From Lachnospiraceae bacterium (GTDB lineage Bacteria > Bacillota > Clostridia > Lachnospirales > Lachnospiraceae), in NCBI GenBank assembly GCA_022652545.1, contig JALCRM010000002.1, forward strand, positions 310,001-374,000: a DNA stretch of 64,000 nt, read 5' to 3'. The position numbers and the translations under genes are program-made. This document shows positions 24,841-34,050 of this stretch, piece after piece; the first letter of the stretch is position 1; every line of letters starts with the position of its first letter. The notes beneath the pieces were generated by a model. That model made no database searches and was not told the origin of the DNA. It saw only the letters and a list, made by a program, of their open reading frames with translations.

Positions 24841-27180
24841 ATGAGCAAGAATGCTACAAACATGGAACGCGACGTGCTGGTACTCAATCTGGAGCGGCAG
24901 TTCAAGGATCTGTCGGAAGAGATGTACGGGAAGACACTCTCTTCATGCACGGACAAGGAAGTCTATTACGTACTGCTGACGCTCTGCAAGCGCCTGCTGG
25001 ACGTGACGGAGCGCAACAGCGGCGAAAAGAGGGTCTATTACATTTCCGCTGAATTCCTGATCGGCAAGCTGCTCTCCAACAATCTGATCAACCTCGGCAT
25101 TTACGACAGGATCAGCGAGATCCTGCGTGCGAACGGCAAGGAGCTGGCGAATATCGAGGAGGCGGAGCCGGAGCCTTCCCTCGGCAACGGCGGTCTCGGC
25201 AGACTGGCCGCCTGCTTCCTGGATTCCATTGCAACGCTCGGGCTGCCGGGCGAAGGCATAGGCCTGAACTATCACTACGGCCTGTTCCGCCAGGTTTTCC
25301 GCAGCAATCTGCAGTGCGAGGAGAAGGATCCCTGGATCGAGGATAATTCCTGGGAACACAGGACCGATATCACGTTCGACGTGTGGTTCGGCAAGAGAAA
25401 AGTGACCTCCCGCCTTTACGATATCGACGTGGTCGGCTATGACAACGGTCTGAACAAGCTGCGCCTTTTTGACATCGAAACGGTCGATGATTCGCTGGTA
25501 AAGGAAGGGATCACCTTTGACAAGGACGATATCGAAAAGAACCTCACTCTGTTCCTGTATCCGGACGACTCCGATGAAAAAGGCCGTCTGCTGCGGATCT
25601 ATCAGCAGTATTTCATGGTTTCCAATGCCGCGCAGCTGATCCTGCGCGAGATGAAGGCAAAACAGTACGATCTGCGCAAAATGTACGATCACGCCGTGAT
25701 CCAGATCAACGACACACATCCGACGATGATCATTCCGGAGCTGATCCGTATCCTGGTGGAGGAAAAGGCATTCACGCTGGATGAGGCTATTGAGGTGGTG
25801 AGCAGGACCTGCGCCTACACGAACCACACCATCCTTGCGGAAGCCCTGGAGACCTGGCCGCTGGCCTATCTTGAAAAAGTCGTGCCGCAGCTCGTGCCGT
25901 ATATTAAGGAACTCGATAAGCGGGTACGTGCAAAATACAAGGATCCGAGCGTTTACATCATCGACAAGGACAACAAGGTCCACATGGCGTTCATCGATAT
26001 CCACTACGGCTTCAGCGTGAACGGCGTGGCAGCCATCCACACCCAGATCCTCGAGGAGACGGAACTCAACAATTTCTACAGGATCTACCCGGAGAAATTC
26101 AACAACAAGACCAACGGCATCACGTTCCGGAGATGGCTGATCTCCTGCAACCATGAACTGGCTTCCTTCCTGTCTTCCCAGATCGGGGACGGCTACAGGA
26201 AGAATGCGGAAAAACTTGAAAAGCTCCTGGCTTTCAGCGAAGACGACGAGGTGCTCGGGCATCTTGAACAGATCAAGCAGAACCGGAAGGCGGAACTGGT
26301 CTCCTACATTGCCGCGCGCGAGGGCGTGCAGCTGTCTCCCGACGGCATCTTTGATATCCAGGTCAAGCGCCTGCACGAATATAAGAGACAACAGATGAAT
26401 GCCCTCTACATCATCCATAAGTACCTGGAAATTAAGGGAGGCAAAAAACCGGTACGCCCGCTGAACTTCATTTTCGGCGGCAAGGCGGCGCCGGCCTACG
26501 TGATCGCGCAGGACATCATTCACCTGCTGCTCGTCCTGCAGCAGATCGTGAACAGCGATCCGGATGTTTCGCCCTATATGCACGTTGTCATGGTGACGAA
26601 CTATAATGTGGCCTACGCGGAGAAGCTGATCCCTGCCTGCGACGTGTCCGAACAGATCTCCCTGGCATCCAAGGAAGCTTCGGGCACCAGCAACATGAAA
26701 TTCATGCTGAACGGTGCGGTGACGCTTGGCACGGCGGACGGCGCGAACGTTGAGATCCACGACCTCGTCGGGGATGACAACATCTACGTTTTCGGGATCG
26801 ACGCGGAAACGGTCATCGGGCATTACAGGAAAGCGGACTATGTATCGAAGGACTATTATGAGAAGAGCCCTGTGATCAAAGAGGCCGTAGACTTCATCAC
26901 AGGTCCGCAGGCCATGAAGGCGGGTCATAAGGAGAATCTGGAAAGGCTCAGCCATGAACTTCTGAACAAGGACTGGTTCATGACGCTCATCGATCTCGAA
27001 GACTATATCCGCGTCAAGGACAAGGCGTTTGCCGATTTTGAAGACCGCAGGAAGTGGGAGCAGAAGATGCTCGTGAACATCGCGAAGGCGGGATATTTCT
27101 CATCGGACCGCACCATCATGGAATACAACAGGGATATCTGGCATCTGGACAACAGCCCGGCGCCGGAGATCAAAAAATAA
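24841..27180 (+). CDS. glgP: Glycogen/maltodextrin phosphorylase
   Basis: A 779-residue cytoplasmic enzyme releasing glucose 1-phosphate from alpha-1,4-glucans with pyridoxal phosphate. The PLP region is [14 protein letters not shown] with the cofactor lysine at K620; other family motifs are [19 protein letters not shown] and [14 protein letters not shown]. The start at 24841 follows GGAGGG; the ATG three bases earlier runs into a stop immediately. It is full length for bacterial GlgP and forms a two-gene unit with the LacI regulator, ending at a terminator. Confidence 0.95.
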   Translation: MSKNATNMERDVLVLNLERQFKDLSEEMYGKTLSSCTDKEVYYVLLTLCKRLLDVTERNSGEKRVYYISAEFLIGKLLSNNLINLGIYDRISEILRANGKELANIEEAEPEPSLGNGGLGRLAACFLDSIATLGLPGEGIGLNYHYGLFRQVFRSNLQCEEKDPWIEDNSWEHRTDITFDVWFGKRKVTSRLYDIDVVGYDNGLNKLRLFDIETVDDSLVKEGITFDKDDIEKNLTLFLYPDDSDEKGRLLRIYQQYFMVSNAAQLILREMKAKQYDLRKMYDHAVIQINDTHPTMIIPELIRILVEEKAFTLDEAIEVVSRTCAYTNHTILAEALETWPLAYLEKVVPQLVPYIKELDKRVRAKYKDPSVYIIDKDNKVHMAFIDIHYGFSVNGVAAIHTQILEETELNNFYRIYPEKFNNKTNGITFRRWLISCNHELASFLSSQIGDGYRKNAEKLEKLLAFSEDDEVLGHLEQIKQNRKAELVSYIAAREGVQLSPDGIFDIQVKRLHEYKRQQMNALYIIHKYLEIKGGKKPVRPLNFIFGGKAAPAYVIAQDIIHLLLVLQQIVNSDPDVSPYMHVVMVTNYNVAYAEKLIPACDVSEQISLASKEASGTSNMKFMLNGAVTLGTADGANVEIHDLVGDDNIYVFGIDAETVIGHYRKADYVSKDYYEKSPVIKEAVDFITGPQAMKAGHKENLERLSHELLNKDWFMTLIDLEDYIRVKDKAFADFEDRRKWEQKMLVNIAKAGYFSSDRTIMEYNRDIWHLDNSPAPEIKK

Positions 27181-27215
27181 GAGACATCGGGTCCGGGAAA
27201 CCGGATAAAGACAGC

Positions 27216-27252
27216 GGTCCTTTCCGCAGCTGCGGAAGGGGCCGTTTGTGTT
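27216..27252 (+). terminator. Terminator after glgP
   Basis: GGTCCTTTCCGCA pairs with TGCGGAAGGGGCC (two G-U pairs) around a two-base turn, followed by GTTTGTGTT. The rest of the 27181-27477 gap has a TATAAT at 27355-27360 with no good -35 partner, possibly the GH3 promoter. Confidence 0.7.
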
Positions 27253-27477
27253 ACACGCTGTTCTGTACAGTTTCCTGCTGCGCACAGACTTTCTTTTCAT
27301 GCACCGGTATACCGGGAAGGACAAGGGACCTCCCCGCGCAGGGCTTTGATGGAGTATAATCGATACAGTTACGCTGAGGTCAGCGGCACCGGCACCGGGA
27401 AGCGGCTGAGGATGCCGGAAAGCGGTACCATTGCACGATCAAGAGGGCCTGAAGGTCCTTAATCCGGAGGTTTTGAC

Positions 27478-29826
27478 ATGGACATTAAAAAAGTGATATC
27501 TGAAATGACGCTGGAAGAAAAGGCCGGTTTGCTTTCCGGCCAGGATTTCTGGCATACAAAGGCAGTGGAGCGTCTCGGCGTCCCTGCAGTCATGGTGAGC
27601 GACGGCCCTCACGGTCTGCGCAAGCAGGCGGAAGAGGGGGACCATCTGGGAGTGAACGACAGCATTAAGGCAGTGTGTTACCCGCCTGCCTGTGCGGCTG
27701 CCTGCTCTTTCGACCGCGCAATGATCAGAAAGGTCGGCGAGTCGATCGGAGAAAGCTGTCAGCATGAAGGACTGGCCGTGGATCCCGGCCCGGCCGTGAA
27801 CATCAAGAGATCTCCTCTTTGCGGGCGCAATTTTGAATATCAGTCCGAGGATCCTTACCTGGCAGGCGAAATGGCTGCCGCGGAAGTGCAGGGCATACAG
27901 AGCCGCAATGTGGGTACCAGCGTCAAGCACTTTGCAGCCAATGACCAGGAACACCGCCGCAACACCTGCGATTCCGTCGTGGATGAGCGCACGCTGCGCG
28001 AGATCTATCTGAAGGCTTTTGAGATCATTGTTAAAAAGGCGCAGCCCTGGACGATCATGTGTTCCTACAACAAGCTGAACGGCGAGCAGGTTTCCGAGGA
28101 CCGCTGGCTGCTGACGGACGTGCTTCGTAACGAGTGGGGCTTCAAAGGTCTCGTCGTAAGTGACTGGGGCGCCGTGCGCGACCGCGTGAAGGGCGTGCAT
28201 GCAGGCCTGGATCTTGAGATGCCTTCCTCCGGCGGTTTTAACGACGCACAGATCGTGAATGCAGTGATGGATGGCAGGCTTCCGGAATCGGAAGTCGATA
28301 CAGCCGTGGAGCGCGTGCTGACCCTGGTGGACAGATACGAGCGGGACAAAAAACCGGAAACGCCCTGGGACATGGAGGCAGAGCACAGGCATTCCGCCGA
28401 GGCGGAGGAAGACTGTGCGGTGCTGCTGCGCAACGAAAATATGGAACTGGAACGGAAGCCCGGGCTGCCTCAGCCGTTCCGGAAGATCCTGCCGCTCGAC
28501 AGGAAAAAGAAGATCGTCTTCGTCGGCGAGTTTGCGGAACATCCCCGTTTCCAGGGAGGCGGCAGTTCCCATATCAACTGCTTCCGGGTGGAATCGGCTC
28601 TGGATGCGGCGCGTGAGGACGGACTGGACATCACGTATGCGCGCGGCTACGATGCGGCAAAGACCGAAACCGACGAGACTCTTCTGAACGAAGCGCTGCA
28701 GGCGGCTCTGGATGCCGATGTGGCTGTTGTCTTTGCCGGCCTTCCCGAGTCTGCCGAGTCCGAAGGCTATGACCGCAGTACCATGGGTATGCCGGAAAAC
28801 CAGAACACGATCATATCGACGGTTGCTTCCGTCTGTGCCAACACGGTCGTTGTGCTGCACCACGGTGCGCCGGTCGAAATGCCGTGGGCGGATGACAAAA
28901 ACGTGCGCGGCATCATCGATATGTACCTCGGCGGACAGGCGGTGGGACGTGCGGAGATCGATCTGCTCTACGGCAGGGTGAGCCCTTCCGGACGTCTTGC
29001 GGAGTCTGTGCCCTTCAGGCTGGGAGACAACCCGTCCTGCCTGTATTTCGGCGGGGAAGGAGACCGCACGGAATATCGTGAAGGCGTGTTCGTCGGCTAC
29101 CGCTATTATACGAAGAAACAGATGCCGGTGCGTTATCCCTTCGGCTTCGGGCTTTCCTATGCGAAGTTTGCCTTCAGCGATCTGCGCATCGACAGCGATC
29201 ATATGAAGGCCGGCGGGGAACTGACCGTTTCCGTGGATGTGACCAACCGCGGCGGCATGGAGGCCAGGCAGGTCGTGCAGCTCTACGTCGGGAAGGCGGA
29301 GAGCCGGGTGATCCGTCCGGTCCGCGAACTGAAGGGCTTCGATAAGGTCTCCCTGAAACCGTTTGAAAAAACGACAGTCACATTCCGGCTGGACGACAGT
29401 GCCTTTGCCTACTGGAATACGGAGATCCATGACTGGTACGTAGAAAGCGGAGAATACACGATCGCCATCGGGGAGTCCTGTGAGGATATGGCGCTTGAAA
29501 CAACTGTGACCGTGACGAATGACAGGCAGCTGCCGAAGACCTGGGACGACAATACCACGATCGGCGATATTCTGGACGACCCGGAGGCAAAACAGGTCGC
29601 GGAGCCGCTGATCCGGAAATTCACGCAGAACAGCGTGTTCGGGGGCGGCAGTGAGGAAGGCCAGAGCGAAGCGGCCTCGGCTGCGATCACAGATGAGATG
29701 ATGAAGCAGATGATGGGGGATATGGCCCTGCGCCAGCTCATCAGCTTCGGCAGCGGTATGTTCACGCCGCATGACATGCACAGCCTCATCGACGCGCTGA
29801 ATGAGATGCAGGGGAAGCGTGCATGA
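27478..29826 (+). CDS. Glycoside hydrolase family 3 beta-glucosidase
   Basis: A 782-residue enzyme without signal peptide, so intracellular. The N-terminal GH3 barrel contains the nucleophile D229 in VVSDWGAV and the substrate-binding GTSVKHFAANDQEHRR. The GH3 C-terminal alpha/beta domain follows, then a fibronectin type III-like domain (FGFGLSYAKF onward). The last 80 residues (about 705-782) extend beyond the usual GH3 end and are Met-rich and helical. It probably hydrolyses imported beta-glucosides or other short beta-linked oligosaccharides. GGAGG precedes the ATG, and its stop overlaps the DUF4364 gene by four bases. Confidence 0.9.
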   Translation: MDIKKVISEMTLEEKAGLLSGQDFWHTKAVERLGVPAVMVSDGPHGLRKQAEEGDHLGVNDSIKAVCYPPACAAACSFDRAMIRKVGESIGESCQHEGLAVDPGPAVNIKRSPLCGRNFEYQSEDPYLAGEMAAAEVQGIQSRNVGTSVKHFAANDQEHRRNTCDSVVDERTLREIYLKAFEIIVKKAQPWTIMCSYNKLNGEQVSEDRWLLTDVLRNEWGFKGLVVSDWGAVRDRVKGVHAGLDLEMPSSGGFNDAQIVNAVMDGRLPESEVDTAVERVLTLVDRYERDKKPETPWDMEAEHRHSAEAEEDCAVLLRNENMELERKPGLPQPFRKILPLDRKKKIVFVGEFAEHPRFQGGGSSHINCFRVESALDAAREDGLDITYARGYDAAKTETDETLLNEALQAALDADVAVVFAGLPESAESEGYDRSTMGMPENQNTIISTVASVCANTVVVLHHGAPVEMPWADDKNVRGIIDMYLGGQAVGRAEIDLLYGRVSPSGRLAESVPFRLGDNPSCLYFGGEGDRTEYREGVFVGYRYYTKKQMPVRYPFGFGLSYAKFAFSDLRIDSDHMKAGGELTVSVDVTNRGGMEARQVVQLYVGKAESRVIRPVRELKGFDKVSLKPFEKTTVTFRLDDSAFAYWNTEIHDWYVESGEYTIAIGESCEDMALETTVTVTNDRQLPKTWDDNTTIGDILDDPEAKQVAEPLIRKFTQNSVFGGGSEEGQSEAASAAITDEMMKQMMGDMALRQLISFGSGMFTPHDMHSLIDALNEMQGKRA

Positions 29827-30359
29827 ATTCCCCTCTGACCGTCTATAAACTGATCATTCTCTATATGCTGGACCATTCGAAAGTCCCCCTCTCCAATGCG
29901 GCGGTCTCCGACTTTCTGCTGGAATCGGGGCTTTCGAACAATTACATGTCGCTGCAGCAGGCGCTGGCGGAAATGTCGGCGGCCTCCCTGGTCGTCGAAA
30001 AGGCGGACGGGAACCGTACCATGCTTTCGATCACGCCTGCCGGGCGCGATGCCGTGAGTTACTTCGCGGACAGCCTGAACGCAGACCTGCGGCGGCAGTG
30101 CACGGAATATCTGAAGGCCCGCGGCATGGACCTGCGCACGGAAGCAGGAACGGAAGCCCGTTACCTGCGGACGGCGGGGGGCTTTGAAGTACACCTTTCC
30201 GTGAGCGAACAGGGCAGTCCGCTGCTGGCGCTTACGATGACGGTGCCGGACGAAGAAACGGCGCGCAGGATGACGGAGAACTGGCCCGGCAGGAACGGGA
30301 ACTGCTACCGCGCGCTGCTGTCGGAACTGCTGTCACAGAACGGGGGGGCTAAAGTCTGA
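29823..30359 (+). CDS. DUF4364 family protein (winged-helix-like)
   Basis: A 178-residue cytoplasmic protein starting inside the stop codon of the GH3 gene. The N-terminal half (KLIILYMLDHSKVPLSNAAV, then SLQQALAEMSAASLV and LSITPAGRDAV) has the pattern of a PadR/MarR-like winged helix, as in DUF4364 proteins of clostridia. The C-terminal half is strand-rich and unassigned. It may regulate transcription; coupling to the GH3 gene may be only positional. Confidence 0.8.
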   Translation: MNSPLTVYKLIILYMLDHSKVPLSNAAVSDFLLESGLSNNYMSLQQALAEMSAASLVVEKADGNRTMLSITPAGRDAVSYFADSLNADLRRQCTEYLKARGMDLRTEAGTEARYLRTAGGFEVHLSVSEQGSPLLALTMTVPDEETARRMTENWPGRNGNCYRALLSELLSQNGGAKV

Positions 30360-30381
30360 AAGTGCCGCCGATGTTCATTTC

Positions 30382-30401
30382 GGAGAACCTGACGGTTCTC
30401 C
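30382..30401 (+). other. Small perfect hairpin before mntP
   Basis: GGAGAACC, TGAC loop, GGTTCTCC (8 pairs), ending 4 bases before the GGAGG ribosome binding site of mntP. There is no T-tract. It could modulate translation or mark the end of the DUF4364 transcript. No yybP-ykoY-type manganese riboswitch was recognised. Confidence 0.6.
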
Positions 30402-30417
30402 TCATGGAGGTTGTACC

Positions 30418-31017
30418 ATGACAATACTGGAATTATTTCTGATCGCCGTGGGCCTGTCCATGGACGCCTTTGCGGTCTCTGTCTGCAAGGGCCTCGCAAT
30501 GCCGAAGCTGAAGGCACGGAGCATGCTGATCATCGGCGCGTGGTTCGGCGGCTTTCAGGCCCTGATGCCGGTGCTGGGCTGGCTGCTGGGTGCCGGTTTT
30601 TCCGGTAAGATCCAGAAGGTGGACCACTGGATCGCCTTTATCCTGCTCGCACTCGTGGGCGGCAACATGATCCGCGAGGCAATCGGCGAAGCGAAAAGGA
30701 ACCGCGACGGCTGCGACTGTGCATCGGACAAAACAGCGGACAAGGCGCAGACCGATGTGAAGACCATGTTCATGCTGGCCGTTGCCACCAGTATTGATGC
30801 GCTGGCAGTCGGCGTCACATTTGCCTTCCTGAACGTCAATATCATCGAGGCGGCACTGTTTATCGGCATCATCACATTTACGATCTCCGCGGCGGGCGTC
30901 TACGTCGGACACCGCTTCGGCGAAAGGTGGAGCTACCGCGCAGAGTTTGCCGGCGGCGCCGTGCTTTGCATACTGGCGCTCAAGATACTGATCCAGCACC
31001 TGGCGGAGCATGTCTGA
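30418..31017 (+). CDS. mntP: Manganese efflux pump MntP
   Basis: A 199-residue membrane protein with six transmembrane helices in two related halves. The conserved acidic motifs GLSMDAFAVSVCKG (first half) and VATSIDALAVGVTFAF (second half) match the MntP family, which exports Mn2+. GGAGG lies seven bases before the ATG. It has its own small unit between DUF4364 and YitT, with hairpins on both sides. Full length for the family. Confidence 0.93.
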   Translation: MTILELFLIAVGLSMDAFAVSVCKGLAMPKLKARSMLIIGAWFGGFQALMPVLGWLLGAGFSGKIQKVDHWIAFILLALVGGNMIREAIGEAKRNRDGCDCASDKTADKAQTDVKTMFMLAVATSIDALAVGVTFAFLNVNIIEAALFIGIITFTISAAGVYVGHRFGERWSYRAEFAGGAVLCILALKILIQHLAEHV

Positions 31018-31018
31018 T

Positions 31019-31056
31019 CCGTAAGTCGGCGCACCGTACAAGGCCGGCGCTTACGG
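31019..31056. terminator. Hairpin after mntP
   Basis: CCGTAAG (31019-31025) pairs with CTTACGG (31050-31056) and the interior has further GC-rich pairing. There is no clear T-tract, so terminator function is tentative. Confidence 0.4.
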
Positions 31057-31113
31057 GTCCGGCGGGCTGTTCCGGTCAGGCAGACCATTCAGAAAAATTC
31101 AGGTGGAAAACAA

Positions 31114-32010
31114 ATGGTATCCTTGAAAAAAATCAACAGGAAGATCGACTGGAAACATGAATGCAGGGTAATGACAGGGGAAGTGATCGGCAATTTCCTT
31201 GTAGCTGTCGGCACGGTCAATTTTGCGTCCAGGCTGAATGTGCCGATGACGGGTGTGACCGGCGTGGCCATGATCCTTAACTGGCTGTACGGCCTGCCGA
31301 TCGGCTGGATGATACTGCTGTTCAACATCCCGCTGATCCTTCTTTGCCTGCGCGTGCTCGGCCGCCGTTTCCTGCTGCGTTCCATACGGTGCATGATCGT
31401 AGGCTCTCTGATGATCGACTATGTGGCTCCTCTTTTCCCGTCCTACGGCGGGGACCGTATCCTCGCGGCGCTGTGCTGCGGCGCTCTCACGGGACTGGGC
31501 TACGGGATCATCTACCGGGAAAACTCTTCCTCCGGCGGTACGGATTTCCTGACCGTCGCGATCAAGAGCCGCTTCCCGCACATTTCCATGGGGCTTATCG
31601 AATTTGCGGCTGCCTTTGTGGTGCTGGCGGTGGACGCGGTCATCTTCAATGACATAGACGGCGTCATCCTCGGCCTTGTGATCAATTTCATTGCGGCCGA
31701 AGTCATCAACAGACTTCTGACCGGTGTGAACGAAGGAGCGGTCACGTTTACGATCACGGATCATCCGGCGGATGTCGTACGGATGATCAACGACGAGCTT
31801 GATCGCGGCAGTACGATCATCCCGGCCAGCGGCGGCTACAGCCGGCAGGACAGGAGCATGGTCATGTGCGTGACGAGTCCGAAGGAGGTCGCGCTGCTGC
31901 AGCGCGAGATCGAGAAGATTGATCCGCAGAGCTTTTCCGTGCAGCTTCCCTGTTCGGAGATCCACGGGGAAGGCTTCCGCGTCTTTACGATCGGGCAGAG
32001 CGATATCTGA
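31114..32010 (+). CDS. YitT-family membrane protein (DUF161/DUF2179)
   Basis: A 298-residue protein with five to six N-terminal transmembrane helices containing NFLVAVGTVNFASRLNVPMTG and IIYRENSSSGGTDFL, and a C-terminal soluble DUF2179 domain (about 215-290). This is the standard YitT/YqfU layout. The role is unknown, with transport suggested for some relatives. AGGTGG precedes the ATG. It is followed by a clear terminator. Confidence 0.9.
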   Translation: MVSLKKINRKIDWKHECRVMTGEVIGNFLVAVGTVNFASRLNVPMTGVTGVAMILNWLYGLPIGWMILLFNIPLILLCLRVLGRRFLLRSIRCMIVGSLMIDYVAPLFPSYGGDRILAALCCGALTGLGYGIIYRENSSSGGTDFLTVAIKSRFPHISMGLIEFAAAFVVLAVDAVIFNDIDGVILGLVINFIAAEVINRLLTGVNEGAVTFTITDHPADVVRMINDELDRGSTIIPASGGYSRQDRSMVMCVTSPKEVALLQREIEKIDPQSFSVQLPCSEIHGEGFRVFTIGQSDI

Positions 32011-32025
32011 GGACAGAGCGGGAAG

Positions 32026-32058
32026 GCAAGGCACAGCGGATACTGCGCCTTGCTTTTT
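32026..32058 (+). terminator. Rho-independent terminator after the YitT gene
   Basis: GCAAGGC-A-CAG pairs with CTG-C-GCCTTGC and is followed directly by TTTTT. Confidence 0.88.
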
Positions 32059-32080
32059 CAGATAAAAATACGATTTGGGA

Positions 32081-32109
32081 TTGACACAGGCTTCGGTATA
32101 AAGTAATAT
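32081..32109 (+). promoter_or_regulatory. Promoter of the M20 peptidase / peptide-uptake block
   Basis: TTGACA (32081-32086), 17-base spacer, TAATAT (32104-32109), 43 bases before the peptidase start. It may drive the peptidase, the C39-like gene and possibly the oligopeptide ABC genes. Confidence 0.8.
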
Positions 32110-32152
32110 TCGTTAAAACATACCATTCAAGTAGGAAAAGGCGAAAACACAG

Positions 32153-33355
32153 TTGGAGACAGACAGAAAACGTCTGACAAAAGAATTTCTGGCATTGGCT
32201 TCCATTGATTCGGAATCTTTCCATGAACGCAGAATGGCGGATTATCTGCTTTCCTCACTGCGGGCAATGGGACTGTCGCCGGAGGAAGACGAATCCGGCG
32301 CTCTGACCGGCGCGTCAGCCGGCAATATATTCTGCAGGGCAGCTGCAGCAAAGTACGGGGATGCGCAGCGAAGGACCGCGGCATCCGTGTCGCAGGCACA
32401 GGAGGCATCCCCTGTAACGCAGGAAACGGGCGCGGCTCCGGTACTGTTCTGCGCACACATGGATACGGTGGCGCCGGGTAACGGGCGCCATGCGGTACTC
32501 TGTGAAGACGGCACGATCCGCAGCGACGGTACCACGGTGCTCGGCGCGGACGACGGGGCCGCGATCGCGGAGATCCTGGAAGCACTGCGCATGACGCTGG
32601 CGGAAGGAAAGCCGCACAGGGAGATCGAACTGCTCTTTACGACAGCCGAAGAAGCATATACGCGGGGAGCGGCGTGTTTTGACTGCTCGAAGCTGCATGC
32701 GGAGACAGCGTTTATCCCGGATCTGGAAGGCCCGCAGGGCTCCTATTCCGAAACGGAACCGACGCTTGTGCAGTTTTCGGCGCACATAAAAGGCCGGCCG
32801 TCGCATGCAGGCTTTGCACCGGAACGGGGTGTCAGCGCCCTTTCCGTGGCTGTCCGCGCGCTTGCACGGCTCCCCGAAGGGCGTGTCGATCCGGACACCA
32901 CCTTCAACACGGGAATCCTGCGCAGCGGCACGGGGACGAATATCATCCCCGGTACGGCACACCTCGAAGGCGAGATCCGGAGCCTGGACAACGAGGCGGC
33001 GCTGGAACTGTACGAAGAACTGGAGAGCATTCTGCAGGAAGAGGCACAGAGGGCAGCTTTTCCCGGCTTCGTGCCGAAGGTCGTCACAGAGAAAAACGTA
33101 CGCCTTACAGCCTATCGTGTGCCGGAAGGCGACCCGGCCCTCGGATCCTTCGAAAGAGCCTGTACCGCCGCAGGCGTCACGGCCTGCGGTGTGCAGAACT
33201 TCGGGGGAAGCGACGGCAACTGTCTGCGCCGGCAGGGCATTCCGGCAATTACCTTTGCAAACGGGATGCATGAGGTGCATACTTGTTCGGAATATACGAC
33301 CGTCGGAGAGATGGCGAAGGCCGCGGAGATCCTGTATCAGATCATGCGGCAGTGA
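32153..33355 (+). CDS. M20-family peptidase (PepT-like)
   Basis: A 400-residue cytoplasmic metallopeptidase. Zinc ligands and catalytic residues are seen in FCAHMDTV (H102), LGADDGAA, the catalytic Glu in TTAEEAYTRGA and the last His in NGMHEVHTCSEYT; a dimerisation domain (about 205-310) is inserted between the two metal-site halves. PepT-like enzymes trim tripeptides or related short peptides. The start appears to be TTG at 32153, with AGGAAAAGG upstream and no ATG nearby. An Ala/Gln/Glu-rich insertion (about 65-95) interrupts the N-terminal domain. It is 21 bases upstream of the C39-like gene. Confidence 0.88.
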   Translation: METDRKRLTKEFLALASIDSESFHERRMADYLLSSLRAMGLSPEEDESGALTGASAGNIFCRAAAAKYGDAQRRTAASVSQAQEASPVTQETGAAPVLFCAHMDTVAPGNGRHAVLCEDGTIRSDGTTVLGADDGAAIAEILEALRMTLAEGKPHREIELLFTTAEEAYTRGAACFDCSKLHAETAFIPDLEGPQGSYSETEPTLVQFSAHIKGRPSHAGFAPERGVSALSVAVRALARLPEGRVDPDTTFNTGILRSGTGTNIIPGTAHLEGEIRSLDNEAALELYEELESILQEEAQRAAFPGFVPKVVTEKNVRLTAYRVPEGDPALGSFERACTAAGVTACGVQNFGGSDGNCLRRQGIPAITFANGMHEVHTCSEYTTVGEMAKAAEILYQIMRQ

Positions 33356-33376
33356 GCGGGGAGACGGAGACAGAAA

Positions 33377-33997
33377 ATGAAAATTCCTTTGCGCTATCAG
33401 GTAACGGAATACGACTGCGGGCAGACCGCGATCATGAACGCGCTGTGTGTTTTGTTCGGCAGGCAGGAGATCCCGCCGGAGATCCCTGCCATGTGCCAGG
33501 AGATCGGCGGCGACCTGTACAATACGAACGGCCAGCCCTCGCGTTTCGGCACTTCCTGTGCGGCGATGCAGTACATTGCCTGCTGGCTCAACAACTATGC
33601 GGATTCGACAAAATATCCCATCAGGGTCGTACATATCGGCGGACGCAGGGTGAACCTGCAGCCGGATTCCACGCTGACCGCCTGCCTGCGGGAAGGCGGG
33701 ACCGCGGTCGTGCGCTGCATGCTCGGCTGCGCGCACTACATCACGCTCACCGGCATTGACGAGAAGCGGCGTCTCGTCTACGCGTTTGACGGATACTACC
33801 GCGAGAAGCCGTTTACGGAGCCCGGTATCGAGATGGTGCCGGACAGACCCAGGCAGTACAACCGTATCCTGGCGTTCGATGTACTGGACAGGAAGACGAA
33901 AGGCAGTTATTCTCTGTACCACGAAGATCTGCGCGATGCGACGCTTTTTTACCGTACCGCGTGTGAAGGAAGGCCCAAGTTCCACGCCTTCCGATAA
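33377..33997 (+). CDS. C39-like papain-fold protein
   Basis: A 206-residue protein without signal peptide or membrane helices. It opens with LRYQVTEYDCGQTAIMNAL, the C39 pattern, giving a catalytic Cys at C14; H120 in GCAHYITLTGID and D138 in AFDGYY complete a plausible triad. C39 peptidases usually cut double-glycine leaders as part of an ABC exporter; this one is a stand-alone domain. It lies between an M20 peptidase and an oligopeptide importer, so peptide processing is a reasonable guess. GGGAGACGGAGA precedes the ATG. Confidence 0.75.
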   Translation: MKIPLRYQVTEYDCGQTAIMNALCVLFGRQEIPPEIPAMCQEIGGDLYNTNGQPSRFGTSCAAMQYIACWLNNYADSTKYPIRVVHIGGRRVNLQPDSTLTACLREGGTAVVRCMLGCAHYITLTGIDEKRRLVYAFDGYYREKPFTEPGIEMVPDRPRQYNRILAFDVLDRKTKGSYSLYHEDLRDATLFYRTACEGRPKFHAFR

Positions 33998-34050
33998 AGG
34001 ATCGGCAGTTCAGAAGGGGAATGCACCGCAAAGGTGCGGAGAGGAGAATT

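Noticed and set aside
24943-26955. Open frame of about 670 residues antisense to glycogen phosphorylase
   Set aside because: No domain and exact overlap with a clear enzyme gene on the other strand.
27439-29781. Open frame of about 780 residues antisense to the GH3 beta-glucosidase
   Set aside because: It mirrors the GH3 gene codon by codon, lacks a ribosome binding site and shows no recognisable domain; long antisense frames are common in high-G+C genes.
30360-30417. Manganese (yybP-ykoY) riboswitch before mntP
   Set aside because: Only a simple 8-bp hairpin is present; the gap is too short and lacks the conserved loops.
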